Below are positions 53,582 through 64,000 of a DNA stretch of 64,000 nucleotides, piece after piece. How positions within the stretch are numbered: position 1 is the stretch's first letter; the number at the start of each line of letters is the position of its first letter. This DNA comes from Anisodus tanguticus (taxonomy: Eukaryota > Streptophyta > Magnoliopsida > Solanales > Solanaceae): NCBI GenBank assembly GCA_034509755.1, contig CM067548.1, positions 13,344,018 to 13,408,017 of the forward strand. Reading direction: 5' to 3'. Below the pieces are notes generated by a model that did not search any database, was not told the origin of the DNA, and saw only the letters and a program-made list of their open reading frames with translations. The translations under genes and the position numbers were made by a program.

Positions 53582-54908
53582 ATGAAATATCAAATTCTTT
53601 CAAGAATTAAATACACATACACAATCCAAGATATCATATCGAAACCATGTGTGATAAGTAAATATATCAATAAATTATGGCGACAAGCCCACATATGTCA
53701 ACAAGCCCAAATAATCAGCAGTCGGAACCAGCACGAGGCTGATTCCCAAACCCCATCATCACAGTTCAACACCAGTACACACTCAAACATTCATCACAAA
53801 TGTTTGATACGGACCCCAAACAAGCCCAATACTCCTAAATATTTATAACTTCTTCGCACTTCTATCGAAGTCTCGAAAAGCTAAACCGTAGCCTACCTTG
53901 GTGTCGAACAGTGCGCCTATAATCGAGGCCCCGAGTGATAGCATTGCCCTTCATTGGCGCCTTGTGATAATCAAAGGTTATCCACGAATATACTACTCAT
54001 TAATATTAGTCTTACACAAAATAAGGGCATAACCTTTAACAAAGCAAGACGCAAATATCGACCCGGGCCCACTTCACCAAGACTCGAACATTAATACCCA
54101 AAAACCATTAATACATACTAGATAATCATATCCTTAAGTTAATTGAAAAACTAAACACATTTGAACCCTCAATTGAACGATAATCAAAAAGCTCCAATTT
54201 GAAATCCTAGAAATATTCCCGAATTGAAAATAGGTTTTTATACTTAATTTAGGACTTACAACATGATAATCTAACATAATCCACTCCTAATTCATGATAT
54301 TAGTACAAATTTATCCATAAACCTCCATTAAAATCAATAACAGAGTTCTCTAAATCTCCAAATAACTTACAATAATTTTTCCCAACTTACTAACACACTA
54401 CATCACCATTAATAAACTTAGAAATATAAACTTAAGTTATAAATGAAAGAATCTCTTACCCCAAGGTTGAAATTGCTCCTAGGGTTTTGAAAATACTCCA
54501 AGGTGACGCTAGTCTCGAGGTTATCCATTTTGGGAAAATGAATTATGACCTAAAGAATATTATAGGACACCTGATATAGTACTTTCCGCCAGCAGAATCG
54601 ACTCCTCTGGAACCCGCTGAGGCGGTGTCACTTGACACCTCCCCTCTACTACGGAATAATTCGTCGGATCATGGAGCCCAACTTTTGGCTGTAATAATAT
54701 CATGTTGCAGACGTGCAACTCCTTTCCCCGCGTATCAATATCATCTCAGTGTTTCCATAATCTCATAAGTATTCTTATCCTTCAAGCCCTTAGGCCCACA
54801 TCATATCCATACCACACTCAAATAAATATCACAGAACAATGTGTTTATGAACGCAAATGACCATATAAGGCAAGATATCATGATACAATGAGATGCAACA
54901 AATAAGAG
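53582..54908. repeat. Satellite unit U41
   Basis: 1,327 bp, haplotype TT. AATTCTTTCAAG and CATATGTCAAC recall U37/U38. GATTCCCAAACC lacks one C. Its end introduces CAACAAATAAG, kept to the gap. Confidence 0.95.
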
Positions 54909-56240
54909 ATGAAATATCAAATGCTTTCAAGAATTAAATACACATACACAATCCAAGATATCATATCGAAACCATGTGTGATAAGTAAATATATCAATAA
55001 ATTATGGCGACAAGCCCACATATGGCAACAAGCCCAAATAATCAGCAGTCGGAACCAGCACGAGGCTGATTCCCCAAACCCCATCATCACAGTTCAACAC
55101 CAGTACACACTCAAACATTCATCACAAATGTTTGATACAAGACCCCAAACAAGCCCAATACTCCTAAATATTTATAACTTCTTCTGCACTTCTATCGAAG
55201 TCTCGAAAAGCTAAACCGTAGCCTACCTTGGTGTCGAACAGGTGCGCCTATAATCAGGCCCCAGTGATAGCATTGCCCTTCATTGGCGCCTTGTGATAAT
55301 CAAAGGTTATCCACGAATATACTACTCATTAATATTAGTCTTACACAAAATAAGGGCATAACCTTTAACAAAGCAAGACTGCAAATATCGACCCCGGGCC
55401 CACTTCACCAAGACTCGAACATTAATACCCAAAAACCATTAATACATACTAGATAATCATATCCTTAAGTTAATTGAAAAACTAAACACATTTGAACCCT
55501 CAATTGAACGATAATCAAAAAGCTCCAATTTGAAATCCTAGAAATATTCCCGAATTGAAAATAGGTTTTTATACTTAATTTAGGACTTACAACATGATAA
55601 TCTAACATAATCCACTCCTAATTCATGATATTAGTACAAATTTATCCATAAACCTCCATTAAAATCAATAACGAGTTCTCTTAATCTCCAAATAACTTAC
55701 AATAATTTTTTCCCAACTTACTAACACACTACATCACCATTAATAAACTTAGAAATATAAACTTAAGTTATAAATGAAAGAATCTCTTACCCCAAGGTTG
55801 AAATTGCTCCTAGGGTTTTGAAAATACTCCAAGGTGACGCTAGTCTCGAGGTTATCCATTTTGGGAAAATGAATTATGACCTAAAGAATATTATAGGACA
55901 CCTGATACAGTACTTCCGCCCGCCGGCGGAATCGACTCGTTGGAACCCGCGAGGCGGTGTCACTTGACACCTCCCCTCTACTACGGAATAATTCGTCGGA
56001 TCATGGAGCCCAACTTTTGGCTGTAATAATATCATGTTGCAGACGTGCAACTCCTTTCCCCGCGTATCAATATCATCTCAGTGTTTCCATAATCTCATAA
56101 GTATTCTTATCCTTCAAGCCCTTAGGCCCACATCATATCCATACCACACTCAAATAAATATCATAGAACAATGTGTTTATGAACGCAAATGACCATATAA
56201 GGCAAGATATCATGATACAATGAGATGCAACAAATAAGAG
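54909..56240. repeat. Satellite unit U42
   Basis: 1,332 bp, haplotype TT. Front CAG sites intact except GATACAAGACC. Hairpin region CGCCCGCCGGCGG. Confidence 0.95.
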
Positions 56241-57572
56241 ATGAAATATCAAATGCTTTCAAGAATTAAATACACATACACAATCCAAGATATCATATCG
56301 AAACCATGTGTGATAAGTAAATATATCAATAAATTATGGCGACAAGCCCACATATGGCAACAAGCCCAAATAATCAGCAGTCGGAACCAGCACGAGGCTG
56401 ATTCCCCAAACCCCATCATCACAGTTCAACACCAGTACACACTCAAACATTCATCACAAATGTTTGATACAGACCCCCAAACAAGCCCAATACTCCTAAA
56501 TATTTATAACTTCTTCTGCACTTCTATCGAAGTCTCGAAAAGCTAAACCGTAGCCTACCTTGGTGTCGAACAGTGCGCCTATAATCAGGCCCCAGTGATA
56601 GCATTGCCCTTCATTGGCGCCTTGTGATAATCAAAGGTTATCCACGAATATACTACTCATTAATATTAGTCTTACACAAAATAAGGGCATAACCTTTAAC
56701 AAAGCAAGACTGCAAATATCGAACCCGGGCCCACTTCACCAAGACTCGAACATTAATACCCAAAAACCATTAATACATACTAGATAATCATATCCTTAAG
56801 TTAATTGAAAAACTAAACACATTTGAACCCTCAATTGAACGATAATCAAAAAGCTCCAATTTGAAATCCTAGAAATATTCCCGAATTGAAAATAGGTTTT
56901 TATACTTAATTTAGGACTTACAACATGATAATCTAACATAATCCACTCCTAATTCATGATATTAGTACAAATTTATCCATAAACCTCCATTAAAATCAAT
57001 AACGAGTTCTCTTAATCTCCAAATAACTTACAATAATTTTTTCCCAACTTACTAACACACTACATCACCATTAATAAACTTAGAAATATAAACTTAAGTT
57101 ATAAATGAAAGAATCTCTTACCCCAAGGTTGAAATTGCTCCTAGGGTTTTGAAAATACTCCAAGGTGACGCTAGTCTCGAGGTTATCCATTTTGGGAAAA
57201 TGAATTATGACCTAAAGAATATTATAGGACACACGATAACTTACTTCCGCCCCAAGCGGAATCGACTCATTTGGAACCCGGCGAGGCGGTGTCACTTGAC
57301 ACCTCCCCTCTACTACGGAATAATTCGTCGGATCATGGAGCCCAACTTTTGGCTGTAATAATATCATGTTGCAGACGTGCAACTCCTTTCCCCGCGTATC
57401 AATATCATCTCAGTGTTTCCATAATCTCATAAGTATTCTTATCCTTCAAGCCCTTAGGCCCACATCATATCCATACCACACTCAAATAAATATCACAGAA
57501 CAATGTGTTTATGAACGCAAATGACCATATAAGGCAAGATATCATGATACAATGAGATGCAACAAATAAGAG
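56241..57572. repeat. Satellite unit U43
   Basis: 1,332 bp, haplotype TT. Very close to U42 and U44. ATCGAACCCGGGCC near 56,719 and ACGATAACTTACTTCC near 57,233 are private. Confidence 0.95.
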
Positions 57573-58904
57573 ATGAAATATCAAATGCTTTCAAGAATTA
57601 AATACACATACACAATCCAAGATATCATATCGAAACCATGTGTGATAAGTAAATATATCAATAAATTATGGCGACAAGCCCACATATGGCAACAAGCCCA
57701 AATAATCAGCAGTCGGAACAAGCACGAGGCTGATTCCCCAAACCCCATCATCACAGTTCAACACCGGTACACACTCAAACATTCATCACAAATGTTTGAT
57801 ACAGACCCCCAAACAAGCCCAATACTCCTAAATATTTATAACTTCTTCTGCACTTCTATCGAAGTCTCGAAAAGCTAAACCGTAGCCTACCTTGGTGTCG
57901 AACAGGTGCGCCTATAATCAGGCCCCAGTGATAGCATTGCCCTTCATTGGCGCCTTGTGATAATCAAAGGTTATCCACGAATATACTACTCATTAATATT
58001 AGTCTTACACAAAATAAGGGCATAACCTTTAACAAAGCAAGACTGCAAATATCGACCCCGGGCCCACTTCACCAAGACTCGAACATTAATACCCAAAAAC
58101 CATTAATACATACTAGATAATCATATCCTTAAGTTAATTGAAAAACTAAACACATTTGAACCCTCAATTGAACGATAATCAAAAAGCTCCAATTTGAAAT
58201 CCTAGAAATATTCCCGAATTGAAAATAGGTTTTTATACTTAATTTAGGACTTACAACATGATAATCTAACATAATCCACTCCTAATTCATGATATTAGTA
58301 CAAATTTATCCATAAACCTCCATTAAAATCAATAACAGAGTTCTCTTAATCTCCAAATAACTTACAATAATTTTTTCCCAACTTACTAACACACTACATC
58401 ACCATTAATAAACTTAGAAATATAAACTTAAGTTATAAATGAAAGAATCTCTTACCCCAAGGTTGAAATTGCTCCTAGGGTTTTGAAAATACTCCAAGGT
58501 GACGCTAGTCTCGAGGTTATCCATTTTGGGAAAATGAATTATGACCTAAAGAATATTATAGGACACCTGATATAGTACTTCCGCCCAGCGGAATCGACTC
58601 CGCTGGAACCCGTTGAGGCGGTGTCACTTGACACCTCCCCTCTACTACGGAATAATTCGTCGGATCATGGAGCCCAACTTTTGGCTGTAATAATATCATG
58701 TTGCAGACGTGCAACTCCTTTCCCAGCGTATCAATATCATCTCAGTGTTTCCATAATCTCATAAGTATTCTTATCCTTCAAGCCCTTAGGCCCACATCAT
58801 ATCCATACCACACTCAAATAAATATCACAGAACAATGTGTTTATGAACGCAAATGACCATATAAGGCAAGATATCATGATACAATGAGATGCAACAAATA
58901 AGAG
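57573..58904. repeat. Satellite unit U44
   Basis: 1,332 bp, haplotype TT. ACACCGGTACAC near 57,763. Intact hairpin at 58585-58606. CCCAGCGTATC at the end. Confidence 0.95.
58585..58606. repeat. Hairpin, intact copy (U44)
   Basis: The only intact copy in the right subfamily. Neighbouring units have GCAGAATC or CTCCTTTGG changes in an arm. Confidence 0.8.
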
Positions 58905-60238
58905 ATGAAATATCAAATGCTTTCAAGAATTAAATACACATACACAATCCACGATATCATATCGAAACCATGTGTGATAAGTAAATATATCAATAAATTA
59001 TGGCGACAAGCCCACATATGGCAACAAGCCCAAATAATCAATAGTCGGAACCAGCACGAGGCTGATTCCCCAAACCCCATCATCACAGTTCAACACCAGT
59101 ACACACTCAAACATTCATCACAAATGTTTGATACAGACCCCCAAACAAGCCCAATACTCCTAAATATTTATAACTTCTTCTGCACTTCTATCGAAGTCTC
59201 GAAAAGCTAAACCGTAGCCTACCTTGGTGTCGAACAGGTGCGCCTATAATCAGGCCCCAGTGATAGCATTGCCCTTCATTGGCGCCTTGTGATAATCAAA
59301 GGTTATCCACGAATATACTACTCATTAATATTAGTCTTACACAAAATAAGGGCATAACCTTTAACAAAGCAAGACTGCAAATATCGACCCCGGGCCCACT
59401 TCACCAAGACTCGAACATTAATACCCAAAAACCATTAATACATACTAGATAATCATATCCTTAAGTTAATTGAAAAACTAAACACATTTGAACCCTCAAT
59501 TGAACGATAATCAAAAAGCTCCAATTTGAAATCCTAGAAATATTCCCGAATTGAAAATAGGTTTTTATACTTAATTTAGGACTTACAACATGATAATCTA
59601 ACATAATCCACTCCTAATTCATGACATTAGTACAAATTTATCCATAAACCTCCATTAAAATCAATAACAGAGTTCTCTTAATCTCCAAATAACTTACAAT
59701 AATTTTTTCCCAACTTACTAACACACTACATCACCATTAATAAACTTAGAAATATAAACTTAAGTTATAAATGAAAGAATCTCTTACCCCAAGGTTGAAA
59801 TTGCTCCTAGGGTTTTGAAAATACTCCAAGGTGACGCTAGTCTCGAGGTTATCCATTTTGGGAAAATGAATTATGACCTAAAGAATATTATAGGACACCT
59901 GATACAGTACTTCCGCCCCAGCAGAATCGACTCTGTTGGAACCCGCTGAGGCGGTGTCACTTGACACCTCCCCTCTACTACGTTATAATTCGTCGGATCA
60001 TGGAGCCCAACTTTTGGCTGTAATAATATCATGTTGCGGACGTGCAACTCTCCTTTCCAGCGTATCAATATCATCTCAGTGTTTCCATAATCTCATAAGT
60101 ATTCTTATCCTTCAAGCCCTTAGGCCCACATCATATCCATACCACACTCAAATAAATATCACAGAACAATGTGTTTATGAACGCAAATGACCATATAAGG
60201 CAAGATATCATGATACAATGAGATGCAACAAATAAGAG
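58905..60238. repeat. Satellite unit U45
   Basis: 1,334 bp, haplotype CT among TT neighbours. ATCCACGATATC shared with U46. CTACGTTATAATTC and GTGCAACTCTCC near its end are private. Confidence 0.95.
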
Positions 60239-61570
60239 ATGAAATATCAAATGCTTTCAAGAATTAAATACACATACACAATCCACGATATCATATCGAA
60301 ACCATGTGTGATAAGTAAATATATCAATAAATTATGGCGACAAGCCCACATATGGCAACAAGCCCAAATAATCAGCAGTCGGAACCAGCACGAGGCTGAT
60401 TCCCCAAACCCCATCATCACAGTTCAACACCAGTACACACTCAAACATTCATCACAAATGTTTGATACAGACCCCCAAACAAGCCCAATACTCCTAAATA
60501 TTTATAACTTCTTCTGCACTTCTATCGAAGTCTCGAAAAGCTAAACCGTAGCCTACCTTGGTGTCGAACAGGTGCGCCTATAATCAGGCCCCGGTGATAG
60601 CATTGCCCTTCATTGGCGCCTTGTGATAATCAAAGGTTATCCACGAATATACTACTCATTAATATTAGTCTTACACAAAATAAGGGCATAACCTTTAACA
60701 AAGCAAGACTGCAAATATCGACCCCGGGCCCACTTCACCAAGACTCGAACATTAATACCCAAAAACCATTAATACATACTAGATAATCATATCCTTAAGT
60801 TAATTGAAAAACTAAACACATTTGAACCCTCAATTGAACGATAATCAAAAAGCTCCAATTTGAAATCCTAGAAATATTCCCGAATTGAAAATAGGTTTTT
60901 ATACTTAATTTAGGACTTACAACATGATAATCTAACATAATCCACTCCTAATTCATGATATTAGTACAAATTTATCCATAAACCTCCATTAAAATCAATA
61001 ACGAGTTCTCTTAATCTCCAAATAACTTACAATAATTTTTTCCCAACTTACTAACACACTACATCACCATTAATAAACTTAGAAATATAAACTTAAGTTA
61101 TAAATGAAAGAATCTCTTACCCCAAGGTTGAAATTGCTCCTAGGGTTTTGAAAATACTCCAAGGTGACGCTAGTCTCGAGGTTATCCATTTTGGGAAAAT
61201 GAATTATGACCTAAAGAATATTATAGGACACCTGATACAGTACTTCCGCCCAGCGGAATCGACTCCTTTGGAACCCGCTGAGGCGGTGTCACTTGACACC
61301 TCCCCTCTACTACGGAATAATTCGTCGGATCATGGAGCCCAACTTTTGGCTGTAATAATATCATGTTGCAGACGTGCAACTCCTTTCCCCGCGTATCAAT
61401 ATCATCTCAGTGTTTCCATAATCTCATAAGTATTCTTATCCTTCAAGCCCTTAGGCCCACATCATATCCATACCACACTCAAATAAATATCACGAGAACA
61501 ATGTGTTTATGAACGCAAATGACCATATAAGGCAAGATATCATGATACAATGAGATGCAACAAATAAGAG
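60239..61570. repeat. Satellite unit U46
   Basis: 1,332 bp, haplotype TT. ATCCACGATATC; front CAG sites intact apart from CCCCGGTG; end has CACGAGAAC. Confidence 0.95.
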
Positions 61571-62900
61571 ATGAAATATCAAATGCTTTCAAGAATTAAA
61601 TACACATACACAATCCAAGATATCATATCGAAACCATGTGTGATAAGTAAATATATCAATAAATTATGGCGACAAGCCCACATATGGCAACAAGCCCAAA
61701 TAATCAACAGTCGGAACCAGCACGAGGCTGATTCCCCAAAACCCATCATCACGAGTTCAACACCGGTACACACTCAAACATTCATCACAAATGTTTGATA
61801 CGGACCCCAAACAAGCCCAATACTCCTAAATATTTATAACTTCTTCTGCACTTCTATCGAAGTCTCGAAAAGCTAAACCGTAGCCTACCTTGGTGTCGAA
61901 CAGGTGCGCCTATAATCAGGCCCCAGTGATAGCATTGCCCTTCATTGGCGCCTTGTGATAATCAAAGGTTATCCACGAATATACTACTCATTAATATTAG
62001 TCTTACACAAAATAAGGGCATAACCTTTAACAAAGCAAGACTGCAAATATCGACCCCGGGCCCACTTCACCAAGACTCGAACATTAATACCCAAAAACCA
62101 TTAATACATACTAGATAATCATATCCTTAAGTTAATTGAAAAACTAAACACATTTGAACCCTCAATTGAACGATAATCAAAAAGCTCCAATTTGAAATCC
62201 TAGAAATATTTCCGAATTGAAAATAGGTTTTTATACTTAATTTAGGACTTACAACATGATAATCTAACATAATCCACTCCTAATTCATGATATTAGTACA
62301 AATTTATCCATAAACCTCCATTAAAATCAATAACAGAGTTCTCTTAATCTCCAAATAACTTACAATAATTTTTCCCAACTTACTAACACACTACATCACC
62401 ATTAATAAACTTAGAAATATAAACTTAAGTTATAAATGAAATAATCTCTTACCCCAAGGTTGAAATTGCTCCTAGGGTTTTGAAAATACTCCAAGGTGAC
62501 GCTAGTCTCGAGGTTATCCATTTTGGGAAAATGAATTATGACCTAAAGAATATTATAGGACACCTGATACAGTACTTCCGCCCCAGCGGAATCGACTCGC
62601 ATTTGGAACCCGCGAGGCGGTGTCACTTGACACCTCCCCTCTACTACGGAATAATTCGTCGGATCATGGAGCCCAACTTTTGGGCTGTAATAATATCATG
62701 TTGCGGACGTGCAACTCCTTTCCCGCGTATCAATATCATCTTGTTTCCATAATCTCATAAGTATTCTTATCCTTCAAGCCCTTAGGCCCACATCATATCC
62801 ATACCACACTCAAATAAATATCACAGAACAATGTGTTTATGAACGCAAATGACCATATAAGGCAAGATATCATGATACAATGAGATGCAACAAATAAGAG
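61571..62900. repeat. Satellite unit U47
   Basis: 1,330 bp, haplotype TT. CCCCAAAACCCATC, ATATTTCCGAATTG and GAAATAATCTC are private. CTTTTGGGCTG has an extra G; CATCTTGTTTCC has lost CAG and two neighbouring bases near 62,740. Confidence 0.95.
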
Positions 62901-63470
62901 AGAAATATCAAATGCTTTCAAGAATTAAATACACATACACAATCCAAGATATCATATCGAAACCATGTGTGATAAGTAAATATATCAATAAATTATGGCG
63001 ACAAGCCCACATATGGCAACAAGCCCAAATAATCAAGCGGTCGGAACAAGCACGAGGTGATTCCCCAAACCCCATCATCACAGTTCAACACCGGTACACA
63101 CTCAAACATTCATCACAAATGTTTGATACGGACCCCCAAACAAGCCCAATACTCCTAAATATTTATAACTTCTTCGCACTTCTATCGAAGTCTCGAAAAG
63201 CTAAACCGTAGCCTACCTTGGTGTCGAACTATAATCGAGCCCCAAAGTGATAGCATTGCCCTTCATTGGCGCCTTGTGATAATCAAAGGTTATCCACGAA
63301 TATACTACTCATTAATATTAGTCTTACACAAAATAAGGGCATAACCTTTAACAAAGCAAGACTGCAAATATCGACCCCGGGCCCACTTCACCAAGACTCG
63401 AACATTAATACCCAAAAACCATTAATACATACTAGATAATCATATCCTTAAGTTAATTGAAAAACTAAAC
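62901..63470. repeat. Satellite unit U48, cut by the gap
   Basis: 570 bp before the N run. Anchor reads AGAAATATCA, with the T of ATG lost. TCGAACTATAATCG near 63,225 lacks the AGGTGCGCC segment. Keeps all right-subfamily marks up to CTAAAC at the gap edge. Confidence 0.93.
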
Positions 63471-63570
63471 NNNNNNNNNNNNNNNNNNNNNNNNNNNNNN
63501 NNNNNNNNNNNNNNNNNNNNNNNNNNNNNNNNNNNNNNNNNNNNNNNNNNNNNNNNNNNNNNNNNNNNNN
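63471..63570. other. Assembly gap of exactly 100 N
   Basis: The run of N has the round length used as a placeholder for unknown gaps. Inside a normal unit the flanks would be separated by 87 bp, so the phase is nearly kept and the true gap could be 87 bp plus any whole number of units. The flanks belong to different subfamilies, which favours a larger missing piece. Confidence 0.97.
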
Positions 63571-64000
63571 TTAATTTAGGACTTACAACATGATAATCTA
63601 ACATAATCCACTCCTAATTCATGATATTAGTACAAATTGATCCATAAACCTCCATTAAAATCAATAACAAGTTCTCTTAATCTCCAAATAACTTACAATA
63701 ATTTTTTCCCAACTTACTAACACACTACATCACCATTAATAAACTTAGAAATATAAACTTAAGTTATAAATGAAAGAATCTCTTACCCCAAGGTTGAAAT
63801 TGCTCCTAGGGTTTTGAAAATACTCCAAGGTGACGCTAGTCTCGAGGTTTTCCATTTTGGGAAAGAGAATTATTACCTAAAGAATATTATAGGACACCTG
63901 ATATAGTACTTCCGCCCCAGCGGAATCTACTCCGCAAGAACCCGCTGAGGCGGTGTCACTTGACACCTCCCCTCTACTACGGAATAATTCATCGGATCAT
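63571..64000. repeat. Satellite unit, partial, after the gap
   Basis: This 430-bp piece runs from the core to just past the palindrome. It has core haplotype TG (GATATT with TTGATCC), GAGGTTTTCC and AGAGAATTATTACC, which match early units such as U6 and not the units just before the gap. The hairpin right arm is broken (CTCCGCAAG) and its loop reads ATCTAC. Confidence 0.95.

Larger units (their letters stand above)
1..63470. repeat. Satellite DNA array, head-to-tail, unit about 1.33 kb
   Basis: The same sequence recurs without interruption. The phase marker ATGAAATATC falls at 200, 1531, 2865, 4206, 5541 and so on to about 62,901, with spacings of 1,327-1,347 bp. All copies point the same way and nothing unrelated is inserted between them. 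CATATG, CCTAGG and CTCGAG each occur about once per unit, so digestion should give a 1.33-kb ladder. No internal sub-repeat is visible in the unit. Kilobase monomers are known among plant centromeric and heterochromatic satellites, some derived from retroelements. Whether this one is centromeric cannot be read from the sequence. No family name is assigned. Confidence 0.98.
48170..63470. repeat. Right subfamily block (end of U36 to U48)
   Basis: From about 48.19 kb the units read GAACGCAAATG in place of GAATGCAAATG, and from 48.68 kb AATATTAGTC in place of AATATAAGTC. From U39 they also carry TACACACTC and AATGTGTTTATG, and from the end of U41 CAACAAATAAG. Unit lengths here are tight (U42-U47 are 1,330-1,334 bp). 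The stepwise gain of markers from left to right suggests recent local amplification. Confidence 0.85.

Noticed and set aside
1..63470. Fixed higher-order repeat of several units
   Set aside because: Shared rare alleles occur at 2, 5, 6, 8 and 18 units without a constant period.
1..64000. CRISPR array or bacterial locus
   Set aside because: Repeat unit is 1.33 kb without short direct repeats and unique spacers; no bacterial genes are present.
1..64000. Ribosomal DNA or its intergenic spacer
   Set aside because: No 5S, 18S, 5.8S or 25S motif is visible in any unit and the period is too short for a 45S unit.
1..64000. Intact LTR retrotransposon or nested elements
   Set aside because: No terminal repeats, primer binding site, polypurine tract, target-site duplication or polyprotein; every junction is unit to unit.
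1..64000. Unit length as eight nucleosomes (1,332 = 8 x 166.5)
   Set aside because: Numerical coincidence without chromatin data; the sequence shows no matching internal period.

Overview
The window is a single head-to-tail satellite DNA array with no supportable gene. One unit of about 1.33 kb recurs from the first base to the last. Using the 10-mer ATGAAATATC (variant ATGAATTATC in two units, damaged in the last) as an arbitrary phase marker, I count 48 anchors. These give 47 full units of 1,327-1,347 bp (mean about 1,334, most often 1,332), a partial unit at each end, and a 100-N gap at 63,471-63,570. All units have the same orientation. I saw no rRNA, tRNA, telomere repeat, transposon end, CRISPR or recognisable protein.

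Organism: a eukaryotic nuclear genome, most likely a flowering plant. Kilobase-length satellite monomers of this kind are known in plants, for example the long potato centromeric satellites. Copy-to-copy variation falls mainly on CAG/CTG trinucleotides, which are the symmetric CHG methylation sites of plants. Parts of the text look to me like non-coding retroelement or leader sequence of Solanaceae, but this is an impression from memory, not a search.

Layout: units U1-U3 (to about 4.2 kb) keep older or private variants. U4-U20 are a fairly uniform central block. U21-U36 mix three core haplotypes. From about 48.19 kb a distinct subfamily takes over (U37-U48), with a T in the TATTAG segment and AACGCAAATG, later joined by ACACACTC and CAACAAATAAG. 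After the gap the last 430 bp return to the older type, so the gap joins two different parts of the array.

Unit anatomy, described in U22 (28,234-29,572): a segment rich in CAG/CTG (offset about 130-360), a CCCGGG site, a 272-bp core that lacks CAG/CTG and is almost invariant, a second quiet segment with T-run length changes, a hypervariable GC-rich hairpin, a conserved 16-bp palindrome, and a final stretch with a few CAG/CTG sites.

Main point for the reader: many of the indels and substitutions between units are CAG to CGG/CGAG/CAAG/TAG or CTG to TTG/TCG/ACG changes, while CpG sites nearby stay intact. This is better explained by consensus errors at CHG-methylated cytosines in long-read data than by evolution, and it also explains why a recurrent 101-codon open frame breaks in many copies.
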